Below are positions 22,736-34,300 of a stretch of DNA of 64,000 bases, piece after piece. The notes beneath the pieces were generated by a model, which saw only the letters and a list, made by a program, of their open reading frames with translations, was not told the DNA's origin and searched no databases. The stretch's first letter is position 1. Each line of letters starts with the position of its first letter. The DNA comes from Capillidium heterosporum (taxonomy: Eukaryota; Entomophthoromycota; Entomophthoromycetes; Entomophthorales; Capillidiaceae), in assembly GCA_016630905.1 (NCBI GenBank), contig WBMQ01000015.1, forward strand, positions 496,001 to 560,000, in the 5' to 3' direction. A program made the translations under genes and the position numbers.

Positions 22736-24180
22736 TGCTAATGAAAAATTGATGTAGTATGTAGGCACCTTGCTTTAAAATTTATCCAGACTTAATTTCT
22801 TGTTTTTATAATGAATTGAAAGATTTCAATATATAGTTACATTGGGCTTTAGGACTTAGCTTCAGCTGTATCTGACATCTAAAAATTTCGACCACTTGCA
22901 CTAGGTTGAATTGCTTTATAAAAGCTTTGACCACGTATTTGATGATTTTACCTAGCAATGTATAGTAAAGGAATGTACACAATATTTCTAAGGCATTATC
23001 AAGTATTGGTAACTCATTAAATTTATCGAAAATTTGTATTGAAGGTAAGATATCTTTTTTCTATTTAATGTCTAGAATAGGCCCAAAAGTAGAGTTGGAT
23101 TTGAGGTATGAGGAAAATAGGTGTGTTTTTTATTAAATAGACAGGCTTTTCCTAAATATAATATAGCTTGTTTTAAAGGACCTTGGTCTAAATATATATT
23201 TGAAATTTGAAGAAATGATGTTGTAGTTGCCGCTTTTCTAAAGAAAGCTGTTCGAATTGATTTTGGGATTATCTATCTTTCATTTTTCTTTGAGCAGTTT
23301 CTTTTGGCTATGTACTTTCCATTGATTGGTTGTAAGGTTAGTTGACCGATAGCAAAGTTTTCTAGAAAATTGATGACAACCTACAACTCCTACCAAACTT
23401 TCAAGCTTAACAATTTTTATAAGAGATGGAATTAAAGCGCTGCAGGCTGTAATTACAAACATCTGCAACTACCAAGTAAGTACTTTTAACTTTATTATTT
23501 TATAGTTTACTATGATTTTAACTAAGAGGTTACGATAGTTATACATTTTGAAAATTAGTTGTCTTTAAATGGAATTTATACCTCCTTTTAACTTTACCGA
23601 CAAAGTAGTTTTTTATTTATCATTTAAAACATCTTTACCATGTCGTTTAGTTTTAAAAGGTAGGTGAGTAAAGTTTCTGTTTTTAAATGAGATGACTTTG
23701 TTGAACTATATGAAGTTATTTATAAAAAACTAGGCTTGATATGAGTTTTATCATTTTTGATAGTAGACTTGTAATGAATATTTTAACTAACTACAATGTT
23801 TAGTTTTTATAGGAAGAGAAGAATGTTGATAGACAGAACTTCATATTCAAATATGAACATGAACTAATTTTTAGAAAAATAAAGGTAAAATTTAATTGTT
23901 AAATATATTATTGTAAACTCCATGTAACTATTTTTATATTTTAATAGTTGGTAGACTTACTTATGTTTCTATATAAATTAACCAACCCCTTTTTAAAAGA
24001 CTTTGGTTAAATGCAGAAGCATCTTGTTTCATCATTTATCTGCTTTAAGGTTTATTTGTCTGTTCTTTTCCAACCATTAGTTGTATTTTTATTGTATTTG
24101 AATTCCATTTCCTTTGATATATATTACACATTGACCCTATTTTACATTGATGATTCAATCGAACCTCTCTAAAAGTTGGT
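22736..24180. other. AT-rich spacer
   Basis: 1.4 kb of AT-rich sequence with stops in all frames. The frame 23280-23468 (-) has no support. Confidence 0.4.
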
Positions 24181-24189
24181 TAGCTTTTT

Positions 24190-24700
24190 GAACTACAAGG
24201 TGTTGAATGACAGGCATATGGAATTGTAAAAGATCAACTCGTTCAGACTTGTATTTAATGGATTGTAAAGGTAGGATACAAATTCTTGGACACCTCTAAA
24301 AATCTTCAAACGATTTTGACTCTTTTGGGATTCGCTTTTGGCCAAACTTATACTAGTGTATGCTAAACTAAATCGTCTAGTTTTCAGGTATGGTACCTTC
24401 CTGGTAAGTTTTCTTCCAATTTTAACATCCGTAGAAGTGGTGTAGTATGTAGCTCTCGAAATATGATGCTGGTATAAATGGAATAAATACAATCGTTGAG
24501 GATGTCAGTTAAAATGTTTGAGCAAAGATACGTTAGACTTATACGACGTTGTTGAAAGTTGGCTGCCAAGTACAAGGCTACTAAGATACAGTGGAAGGTG
24601 AGACGTGATTGAAGGTCGTTCAGTTTAAACTAGGAATTAAATAGAGAAGGAGTGAGATAGGAGTTTGAAAATAGGGCCGAAATAAAAGTTGAGATCAAAT
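24190..24700 (-). pseudogene. Probable decayed F-box/LRR gene
   Basis: On the minus strand a piece with F-box-like spacing (LNDLQSRLTFHCILVALYLA, then RRISLTYLCSNILTDIL) is followed, in another frame, by LRR-like text (FRGVQEFVSYLYNPL, then LNELIFYNSICLSF). No ATG and no clean splice joins them. A relic of the F-box/LRR family is the simplest reading. Confidence 0.3.
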
Positions 24701-24984
24701 GGTAAGTTTGTTTTTGGACAGTAAAGTATATGCTGCTGTTCGTCCATCTCACTTTTATCACTTCAGTTACTTTTACTTTGACTTATATACTCACCATATA
24801 ACATATATATTTTGTATCTTTCCAGTATCATCAACTATATGTCTCTTTAATGATATCAAGTATCTTTATTGTAAGTATCGGCTACTTTTGAATTTTAAAG
24901 TACAAGTTTTATGCCTAGGAGATTTAACTACTGTATTTTGGATGTAGGTCCTATATATATGTAATTATACGTTCGATTTAATAG

Positions 24985-25160
24985 TATTTCAGGATGTCTT
25001 TAATTGCGGTAGCAGTCGTTTGAGATTAGGTGCAGCCAATGACTCTTCCGTGGCTGATATGATGATCAAAAGCTTGAACATCTTAGCTTTGCCTTCAGGA
25101 TGCCAAACTGTGTTTGAAAATGCACCAAAATCAATTAAAAGTCAAGTTGCACTCAGTTGA
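24985..25160 (+). other. Possible orphan coding exon
   Basis: After a good acceptor (ATTTCAG) an open frame reads DVFNCGSSRLRLGAANDSSV, then ADMMIKSLNILALPSG and ENAPKSIKSQ before TGA. Composition is protein-like and unlike the surrounding AT-rich sequence. I could not find the upstream exon with confidence (a GTAAGT donor lies at 24702). Unknown product, possibly a gene relic. Confidence 0.25.
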
Positions 25161-25199
25161 AAGTCTGTACCGCTCATTTTTCAGGCTCTTATCCTGCTA

Positions 25200-27186
25200 C
25201 TTTTCGACTCTACCGAACTTTACAAGAACCTAGATCGTCCCTAATATATTGCCTAGGAAGTTCTTTGACGGCTTTAATGAGGCTTGTGCCTAATTGTCTG
25301 CATGTGTACTTATCAATTTAAATTTATATGCTTATGAACATTATCTACCCTGCCTTAAAAGGCTTACTTCGTATACCTACTTAGCTTATTCCTATTAAAA
25401 ACAGTAACTTATTTTTGACATTTATATATTTAGTTAGATACCGGCAATATTGGCATGTGAATCATCTTAAAAAATGAGCCAAGGTATTTGAAAAGCTATT
25501 TAAATATAGTACATTGTATGTCAGATGGCTAATATATATAGGATTAGCCATTATTTTTGTTGCAATGTACTGTAAAGCTATGTCATATTTTACTTTATCA
25601 ATTTCCAATGTAACCACAAGCCCATCTGATTGGGCAGCTACATTATAGTCAGTGTGTACATAAGCAGTTGTATAACCTTGGTTAGTGGATAATACATCTC
25701 AACTGTAAAGCTATTTCAACTTGTAGGATGTGCCTTTACCAATTATACATACATTTAGATGCTGAGAAGCTAAAATAAGGTAACCACTATAAGCAATATA
25801 AAGACGCTGTGTAAAGTTATGTAAGCATGACACCATATATTAGATAGGCCATATGTGTTTACAGTGAATCTTCAACTTAGTACGTTTCTGAAGTTAGGCC
25901 ATTTCCAGCTTCTCCAATTTACGATGTAGACTGTAGGTCTACCTGATTTAGTAACTACATATACTTTGCACATAGATGGACGATCCTACTACAGTCACCA
26001 CCGGATGAACTCCATAACAATGTTACAGCCACCTCCACCTACCTAATTCATCATCCCAGCGTTCAAATATCTCACCAAACTTTTGTGTGCAGTCACACCT
26101 ACACGTGGAGTTCTAATTGCAAGCTGTGTTGGTTAGAAAGTAAAGTTTAAGTTCGATCCAGCCTTGTCCAATTCGATTCCAGATCATAAAGGTAGGTGCT
26201 GATAGAAATCCAAAGGAATATAGGCAAATACATTTTTATACTTGTAGCAGTAGCCAATTCTGGATGGTAAACTACGCAAAGCCTGAAAGTGTGCATTTCA
26301 TCCATTGCAACACTACATATATTTTGTATTATTAATTGAAGTGCATATATCTCCAACTTTAACACATATCCAATACAACACCACCTCGCCCCAAAATATA
26401 GCAACTGGTTTAATTTAGTTTAAATGACAATCTATTCATCAGCTATTTCTATACCCCGGAAACCCTCGAGTATAATGTAAGCCTCTAATCGAAAAAAAAC
26501 ATTTGGAAATAGTAAAGGTTCAAAAATAGTTCGGAACCTTGGCTTCAAGTTAACTTGTTAACTAATTAGGCAGTTGGTCCTAAATCCAATTAGACACACT
26601 TTTAGTTTCCATAAAAGGTAAGTAGTTTTTGTTGAAAATGGCAATATAAATTGTTCCAGTCAGGTTGACTTGGCAATTTAAAGGAATTTAGTTGTTACCC
26701 GAAATTAAGCTGCATAGCAACTAAATTATTCCAAATTTCTTGTACTATTTTTTCAAAGGCTATGTAGGGAGGCACCTTTGCTTTGTAGGGATATCGGTGA
26801 CCGAACACCCGATACCTTTTAACTTGAAGGTTCCTATAGCAGACACCCAGGCTCAATGGGAAATTAAACTGATGGACTACTGACAGCTGGTATACCGGTT
26901 GAATATTTCAATAGCAAACAAACATGGGTCCTTTATGGGAAAGGAGATGCTATTGAGTCTAAACACGTTATAGTAAAATAAAACTAGTTTCCATTACAAA
27001 TATCATTAAAAGCAGTTAAAACCTAATCAAATATATTAGAAGGATAACTGTACTTTTGCCAGTGAAATTAAATGAAAGGTATACCCGATATGGCTTTGAA
27101 TCAAAGAGAAGATATGCAAGCGTTTTATTACAGAAGGGAAGGGGGTATGAATAGATAGGTAAAGATATAATTTTGTTTTTAGGTTC
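25200..27186. other. Spacer with weak LRR-like fragment
   Basis: No intact gene. The minus-strand frame 26147-26404 starts with TTG and holds Leu-rich text (VLKLEIYALQLIIQN) that could be LRR debris. Otherwise nothing recognised. Confidence 0.3.
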
Positions 27187-28068
27187 TTACAAGCCGTAGC
27201 TCCTGACGAAGATGGATAACCTACCCAGCACGTCACTAGCCAAGTTGTTGTGGACGTTGATGTTCATGTAGGAGTCCAAGTTCAAGTTGGCCAAGAACTC
27301 CAAAAGGGCAAAGTGGAAGGTCTGGGGGTCATTTTTGTGTGCTCGTGTCAAATACTGGATGAAGGGGAACAAGGTTGTGGGGATGGGACTCGAGATATCG
27401 ATGAGAGGTACATAGCTATGGATGTTCTTGAAGTAGTAGATAAATAGGTCATTGGGGGTCTGGGTGTCCTCGAACGTATTTGGATTATAGGCTTGGGTCT
27501 GGGTTTGATTGTGGGTCTGGGTTTGGAACTCATCGGTACGGGGAGTTAGCACCAAGGGGGATGAGGAGTTTTGGTAGTGGGCCGTTGTGGGATCCACAGT
27601 TGTGTTGTAGAAGCTGGTGGAGGTACTGTTCAAGAACTCGTTGCTATCCGAGCCGAACTTGTTGAAGGTCGGCGAGCTTTCCAAATGCTCTGACTTGATA
27701 GGAGAAGTCGAAGTGTAGGTAGAGGATGGCAGCGAACAGTTGCTGGCGTCCATGTTTAAGTTCAAGTTGTGGTTTAGATCTTGGTTGCCACTGACGTTGA
27801 TGTTGGACTTCAACCTGTGGTTGGTCAAAGTGAGATTCAACTGATGGTAGTTGGTGATGGGCAAGATATCATCGCCGGTGTTGGTAGCATACAATGTCAA
27901 GCTAGGCTTAGGCTTGGGTCCTCGCTTCTGGATAGGGTTATCGCGAGTGCAGGGAATGCCTTTCTTCATGCATCGGTTGCAGCTGGGCTTGAGCTTGGTG
28001 CATTTGACTTTGAGGTTACGGCAGTGGTCACACGCCCTGCTGTAACATTTGTCTTCGGTAACTGGCAT
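27187..28068 (-). CDS. Zn2Cys6 (fungal binuclear zinc cluster) transcription factor, short form
   Basis: 293 residues from the ATG at 28068 (MPVTEDKCYSRACDHC); the open frame extends further up only without ATG. Residues ~12-41 are a textbook binuclear cluster: ACDHCRNLKVKC, TKLKPSC and NRCMKKGIPC, spacing CX2CX6C-CX2CX6C. The basic KRGPKPKP follows as a nuclear signal. The middle is Asn/Ser/Thr-rich. The end resembles the beginning of a fungal regulatory domain (YYFKNIHSYVPLIDI, FALLEFLANLNL) but stops at SYGL, so the usual large middle-homology region is missing. It may be a natural short regulator or a 3'-truncated one. TATATAAAGG lies about 80 nt upstream. Confidence 0.8.
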   Translation of the reverse strand: MPVTEDKCYSRACDHCRNLKVKCTKLKPSCNRCMKKGIPCTRDNPIQKRGPKPKPSLTLYATNTGDDILPITNYHQLNLTLTNHRLKSNINVSGNQDLNHNLNLNMDASNCSLPSSTYTSTSPIKSEHLESSPTFNKFGSDSNEFLNSTSTSFYNTTVDPTTAHYQNSSSPLVLTPRTDEFQTQTHNQTQTQAYNPNTFEDTQTPNDLFIYYFKNIHSYVPLIDISSPIPTTLFPFIQYLTRAHKNDPQTFHFALLEFLANLNLDSYMNINVHNNLASDVLGRLSIFVRSYGL

Positions 28069-28142
28069 TTTGGTTGCGTAGTTGTTTGTTGTTAAAGGTT
28101 TATAAAGTTTGTTTACAACTTTCAAAATTTCGGCACCAGATC

Positions 28143-28152
28143 CTTTATATAC
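28143..28152 (-). promoter_or_regulatory. TATA box of the Zn2Cys6 gene
   Basis: Minus strand GTATATAAAGG, 75-85 nt upstream of the ATG at 28068. Confidence 0.5.
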
Positions 28153-28159
28153 CTTTTGA

Positions 28160-29490
28160 TTCCAAGCTTTCCCTTTTTGAACAGTTTTCTCGGAGTATAC
28201 TTGAAGCCACAGTTAATCAAAAACTTAACTGTGATTGGGTTGAATTGTTCTTGGCGCTTATTGGTTGAAGGCATCTTTCCTTTTTGGCTGGCGCCTTTCT
28301 CTCAATTAGGCAAGGCATCTTCGAGCCAGTTTCAAGTTTTAAATGCTATTGCCAATCTAATTTGTTCTTCAGAAAACAATTTGGCAAGAATTAACGTTTG
28401 TCTCGATTTGGATCTACTTTACTACTTTGTTACCAAAGTTCGGTGTAGAAGGTTTGAGGATGGTTGGGATTTGATGAATTCTGGGGACGGAGGCGATTGA
28501 AACTTATATCATATTGACTACGGATTATCGGTTTGAGTTGCCAAGGTTGTATGTGGAGTTATATAGCGCTGTTACGGCATAGAATTTCGGAAAGGTGCTC
28601 AATTACTGGTTTTATTTGCAATCTGTTTAGCACTTCAATATCCAATTTCTACCGCTTGTGCATTCCTTGGTATTCCGTGGCACTCAATTTTAAAAATTAG
28701 ATCGAAGCTTGGATCTTTCTACCATCCATGCCTTCAATTTTATAACTGGAACGTAAAATATTGGCATGCCAATTCCTATTTCGATGTACACTCGTAGCTT
28801 TTAGTTAGCTGTCTAGCTTTCGGCGACATATATTAAGAAATAAATTTTAGCACATACAGGTATGGATCCACCAATCTATTGCCCAATCTAAAGCCAATAG
28901 TCCTCATCCCGGACTAGTACCCAAACGAATAGTCTGAAGGACATCAACTTATTGCTTCTAATCCATTTTGGTGAACCAATATATTGCCAACTTTTGCAAA
29001 ATCTATTTTTGTTGGAGGCACAGCCAAAATACCGCAACGTGATATGTTCAAAGCTATTTTGGTAATCATCGAAAAAGGGTATATGTTTAGGATTGCAATA
29101 ACTATCTGATAATTAAAATTTAGGATAAATCAATTAATTATATAGCTGTTTGCTGTGCAAACCTAGTAGTAGGAGCAGAATAGCCATCGCCTACTTCCAT
29201 ATAAACCCACCCCATAGTTTGGATGTCTTTGATGGTATATCCTTTTGCCCGTCATCAAACTTGGCCATTCATGCCTAGAAATATGACAATCGATTACAGG
29301 TGGGCCAAACTCAATTGTATTAGATTTAGGCTATATTGAAGTGTCTTAAAATTTTACCTTTTGTGCTTGTATGCATGTCTTACACCCTCATTCTTGTATC
29401 TATTCTTCAATTGAACTTTTACACCGAGAATCGATATTTGTAAATTGTGTCTTGGTTCCTATATTTAGCTATTTCAAGGTATTTATATTT
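28160..29490. other. Spacer, no gene recognised
   Basis: The plus-strand frame 28156-28500 starts with TTG and lies in the Zn2Cys6 upstream region. It lacks domain features, so I leave it as non-coding. Confidence 0.35.
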
Positions 29491-29495
29491 TAAAT

Positions 29496-30040
29496 ATGCT
29501 TGCGATTTTATTTTTAGTTGTGTATACTTATATTTATATATCAATAGATGGTTTTTAGCATACGGTTGCAAGTATATAAAACATGCTTATATAAGGTTAG
29601 CTAATTGATTCAGAATTCTTCAAACTATAGGCTGAAAAAACTACCGAAAGTTCCGTTTCGTATAATTTTATTGTGACAAAGCAAGTGTCACAATCAATAC
29701 TCCACCATCAAAACTACTTTTTCTCCAACTTCGGAAACCGTTTTAAAGTTCGCCGGCACTGCTATTACAATCTTTAAATCACAAAGGCCTTTAGCCGAAG
29801 TGGATTTCCAAATTCTAAAAGGAAATGGTAGGTTATTAAGTCGGAACTACCAATTTGCCTTTCCTTTTATCCTCGGTGTTTACAGGCAAGGCAGGTATAA
29901 GCTATACCATAAACAATCTCAGCTGCGTAGTTTATGTGCAACGTCACCAGTTTGATTACCCAGTTGACATTAGTGTCTGCCAAATTAGAAAGTTTGCATC
30001 TCTAATTCCATCATCCTCGATTTATTGGAGTAACCAAAAT
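29496..30040 (+). CDS. Possible small secreted protein with introns (tentative model)
   Basis: A hydrophobic leader MLAILFLVVYTYIYIS starts at the ATG 29496. After a possible intron ending ACTATAG (29630) comes AEKTTESSVSYNFIVTKQ. A frame reading TTFSPTSETVLKFAGTAITI then FKSQRPLAEVDFQILKGN leads to a clean intron (29827-29884, GTAGGT...TTACAG) and the exon GKAGISYTINNLSCVVYVQ, HQFDYPVDISVCQ, ending at TAA 30040. The last two exons look genuinely coding. The join between the second exon and the SETVLKF frame requires +1, so the gene is either broken or has an intron I cannot place. Two cysteines; unknown family. Confidence 0.35.
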
Positions 30041-30043
30041 TAA

Positions 30044-31185
30044 TATAGGAGATTCTTAATTTTCGATATACTCCGCTAGGTTTGTATTATTAATAAAGTC
30101 TTGGAAGCCAATTTTAAAAGGATACGTACATAGAGCATCAACTTACCCCTGCAAACCATTCAGTCTTAAATATACTTCCACCCAATGTATTGAAACTGCA
30201 CCTCCTACAATTACTAATGTTTAGCTTCACGGACTTTAGCCTAAAATTGAAATTGAAAATGATTACTTGAATCATGGCTTACCATAAATAGCTTGACGCC
30301 TTACTGGATTAGTTTATATCCATTTGGTCCTTGGTTGGGAACGGCCGCGCTAAAGGATGTTCTACCTTACCAAATAAGTTTATGTCCAAATGGAAGTATG
30401 ACCAAATTGATAATAGAAAAATAGTTCAACATGACTTCCAAACAAAACATCTTATTTTGTAGATCAGTTAATAAAAGCTCATCCCTCGTCTCTAGGATTA
30501 TTTACTAAGATGGCCATCCTAGATGGCAAGTACAAGTTAAAAAGTAGTTGGTGGCGTCGAAGTTTTGGCATTCGGAACCTAGGACTAGAAGCCAGAAATC
30601 CTTAGGAAATTCTATTCCCCCAGCCCGCCCCAGTTATAAATATATTGGTTGATCATGTTGTTTCTAACGAAAATGGTAAAGCGGTATTAATTTTTCAAGC
30701 ATTCGTTCTATTCGCTAGGAAAGTCCCGTCAAGCTTATACGATGCCCATCTACTTTGGCTCTAGGCTGGTAAACTTCAGCCTGACATGTGTGAGGCAGCT
30801 TTAGGTAATCTATTAGTGCTTTTAACCATTTTATGTTTGAAAACTGTGTTGCAACCACGAGATCAAGGATGACTACTCTAGGCAACGTCTAGTAGTATAG
30901 TTGCTGTGTCAACTTTACTCAGCCTATATCGTTAACTAGCTTCGACTGAAACCTTGTCAATCTAGACATATCTACCCCTTTAAAATATAGACATATAGGT
31001 CATGAAGACTATTGGAGTATTGATGGCAAAGATGTTTGGTAACAACCTAATACTTTATCATCAGTAGGGATGCATCCCATAAAACTGCTTGAGGAATAAA
31101 GTCCAAACATCTACCAGCTAAATTATCTTCAAGAATATCCCAGAAATTATTCTATTTAGGTACAAGCAAATATATTGGCTAGATA
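30044..31185. other. Spacer
   Basis: No gene recognised. Confidence 0.35.
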
Positions 31186-31189
31186 CAAT

Positions 31190-31411
31190 ATATTAGCAAC
31201 GAATATAACCTTAAAAGGTAAGTCTATTTTCATCAAAATGTGCAAAGTACGATGACATTGTTTACAACTAGGTGGCAACCTAATTGCCGAACCGACCCAG
31301 CTACACCTCTACATCCAAACTGCAACTCACCCGAAGTATTTACCGGCAAGCAGCCCTATTTCGACTTGGTGCGCTTAAATAAAAAAGGCAAGAGCTTTAC
31401 CATCAATTGAA
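31190..31411 (+). other. Possible terminal exons of a Cys-containing protein
   Basis: An exon ending AACCTTAAAAG joins across a 55-nt GTAAGT...AACTAG intron to RWQPNCRTDPATPLHPNC, NSPEVFTGKQPYFDLVRLNK and KGKSFTIN before TGA. The splice sites are canonical and the text is protein-like with Cys and Pro. The upstream exons cannot be traced. Probably the 3' end of a secreted-protein gene or its relic. Confidence 0.3.
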
Positions 31412-32340
31412 AGCTAGGTAGGTTATTAATAGATTGCAAAGTTTACATTTGTGTCACAAGAACACTTTTACAATCGTACAAATCCCAATAATGAAAAAAC
31501 TGGTAAATTTGGGTAAGTAATCAATTTCAAAGTTGGATGTATTCCGTATCCTTTCTTTTCCAAATAAGGTAATGTTAGCGAAGCCTGTATAGCTAAAACT
31601 TATTCTTCAGAGTACTCATTGGTTTGTATTTTACGTTTTTCCGCAGGTTTGTTTTCTTAGACCATAACTTGATCTCAAAGTTAGGAATAGCTAAATCAAG
31701 GATAGTGGATGCCTGAAGTATAGTCTAGTCCTTTACGACTTATGCTTTCTAGCCTTCATTTTCTTTCAATAAGGTTTGATTAAATTTCCAAATATGGGTT
31801 TCGGAGATAGTTTTGCCAAAACATTTATATCTTTACTAAAGCTTGATGGTTGCCAAATTTGTTTGCAAAAAGTACTGAACATTGCTGGTAGATGTTAGGA
31901 TCGACCTTTCTTTGCTGAAAAGGTGGATACTGAAATTTTGGCAATTGTATCTTTGTAGTATTGGCATCAAAAGCCATATATGAAAATACCATACAAAGAT
32001 TTGGCTATTTGATAAAATATATTGATTATGTACGTAATATATTGGATTCTAAATAGAGTAACTTATAGTAAAGGCTAGGCTGGTATACGATTTCTTACTT
32101 TTAATAAAATAGCTTTGTTGATCTATTTCCCAAAGCTTTAGCTTATATTGTTGAAATGATGAGCTGGGCCTTGGCTATTTAGCTTCATAGCATTTTACTT
32201 ACATATATTGGCACATCTCGAATCCATATTTTGTTGGTTAAAGGTCATCAGTTCTCAACTTTAAAAGTGTCTAGGTAATTTATAGTACATTTCAAGCCAG
32301 CCTGCTGTAGTGCAAATACGATTTTTCTTTGAACTATTTA
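31412..32340. other. Spacer
   Basis: No gene recognised. Confidence 0.35.
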
Positions 32341-33075
32341 AAGCATATTTCAATAGCCAAAGTGAATGATTGCCTTACAATCTGTATCTAGAATTGGATA
32401 CCTCTCCACCATTGATAGCTTTTTAACATATGTAGTTACATGACAAAGTAGTGAAAAGGATTTGCGGATGATGCCTTTTTTATAGCGCACATTTACTATT
32501 AAGTTTAATGTTAGGAAGACAACAAATGTAGTAAAAATATCCTTACAAAGTACCACTAAATAAAACTTTGGCACTTGACATATACACTTCATTCCCGCTC
32601 ACTACTTAACCATAGCATTGACCAAAACCATAATCTTAGCCATTTCTTTTCATGTAATGTAATAGACTTTAATGTAAAAAGCCTATATAGTTTACTTTGA
32701 ATCGATATACAACATTTCAATCAACTTTGATGTGATAGATTTATAAAGCTTGTCTTTGGCTTTGCTGTTATACTAACAACCTCTCATCTAGACTTTTATA
32801 TGGGCCTTAAACGAAATCACCATCTTCGCAATGACTTCCATCATCCCCTTACTCATGAAATACATGGAAATGGAAACTATGTTCCTGTAGTATGAACGGC
32901 TTTACCTATATTTATGTATGTGATACGCGATAGTAACCACTAAATATAAAATATAGTCGAATGACTGCACTGTACCTTAAGGTATAGGTCATCGGCAAAT
33001 CTCATTAAAAGTTATGAACGGCGGTCTAAGGGCTGGTATGCGGATCTTACATGGTGCCGATGTACTTGCGTTATT
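32340..33075 (-). repeat. Decayed repeated unit, copy 1 (membrane-protein-like relic)
   Basis: Aligns by eye with 33,690-34,300 over its whole length and with 33,180-33,400 over its right third. Shared words: GATACGCGATAGTAAC, the TACCTTAAGGTATAGGTCATC-like stretch and GGTATGCGGAT. On the minus strand the open pieces are hydrophobic (FYLVVLCKDIFTTFVVFLTL), resembling FYLKYLMEIYTKIDVSLTLN of copy 3, so the ancestor was probably a multi-pass membrane protein gene. Frames are broken throughout. Confidence 0.45.
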
Positions 33076-33179
33076 AGGGAAACGACATAATAGCTCATCC
33101 AAGTATACAATCAAAGTTCTCGGTATACTTTACTAAGTTTAACTGAAGGTCTATCCACACCCCCATTAAATCAGTTTCT

Positions 33180-33400
33180 CATGCTCTAGTAAGTACGACT
33201 TTACCTACATTTAAGTATGAGATACGCGATAGTAACAATTGAATATAAAGTGTAGATAACTATATATTCTGTACCTTGAAGTATAGATCCACAATAAACC
33301 TTCTTTTAAGCTTCGGATATTGGTCAAAGGACTACTATGCGGACTTTTGGCAGTTTTTAAAGATGTACTTACGTTTTTAGGGAAGTGGTAAAACTAAGAA
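33180..33400 (-). repeat. Decayed repeated unit, copy 2 (partial)
   Basis: Holds the GAGATACGCGATAGTAAC block and the TATGCGGACTTTT block of copy 1 in the same order and spacing. The left part of the unit is absent. Confidence 0.45.
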
Positions 33401-33689
33401 GGCGAAGGTAGCTTTTGATAGTTGAAGCAGGATTAAGTTGCTTGTGTATAGTTTGCTTTTTTAGTTTATATTATTGAAGTAGGCAGTTTAACTTTGGTTC
33501 TTTAGGATTACAGTTCAAAAGTCAATATATGTTATCGATTTTACTATACAAACTCAAAAATGAGGAAATGTTTAAAGTCTATCTGCAATAAGGATATTAA
33601 TATTTTCATTTTGAATTATTAAAGTATGGCTACAGGTAGTATGTAGCAGATAGATTACCAAGCTGAAGCTATAGAGTTCTATCTAAATT

Positions 33690-34300
33690 AATTACACTTG
33701 AGCCGAATATATTAATTGGAGTGAGCAAACATTTGCGTTTCTCATACTATTAGCAAATCTTTTTGTATTGAAAGAATCCACGTATGATGATGCCTGTTCA
33801 AAACATATTCGTAACATCAAATTCAATGTTAGGGAAACGTCAATTTTAGTATAAATCTCCATTAAATACTTCAAATAAAATTTAACCATTAATATATACG
33901 CTTCATTTCTGATTTATACTTTACCAATGATGGTTATTGTTACTCCTTCCTTTACCTCGCTGTAATAGACTTAAATGTAAAAGAACCATACTTCACCTAA
34001 TTCTTAAAGTTAAATGGAAGATACTACTTTGGTACCAATACCTTCCTAGTGTTCCCTACTTACAGATATACAAGGAAATAGCAATTTACGTTGCTGTAGA
34101 AAGCACGGCTTTACATACAGTTTAGTGGTATTTGGTAGGAGTATTTGAGTATAAATGTAAATATAAAAGGATAGCTATTGGCACCTTGAGGTACAGATCA
34201 TCATTAGATTTGATCAAAGGTTAGGAACAGCGGCCTAAGGGTTGGTTTGCGGATTTTCAATGGACCAGCAAAAGATGTAATTGCGTTATATGGAAAAAGG
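33690..34300 (-). repeat. Decayed repeated unit, copy 3
   Basis: Matches copy 1: a minus-strand open piece FYLKYLMEIYTKIDVSLTLN, then an AATAGACTTAAATGTAAAAG block (copy 1 AATAGACTTTAATGTAAAAA), then CACGGCTTTACATAC and CAGCGGCCTAAGGGTTGGTTTGCGGAT against GGCGGTCTAAGGGCTGGTATGCGGAT in copy 1. Confidence 0.45.

Noticed and set aside
24699-24947. 82-residue plus-strand ORF
   Set aside because: Starts ATG-GTAAGT, which looks like a splice donor; low-complexity aromatic text without family features.
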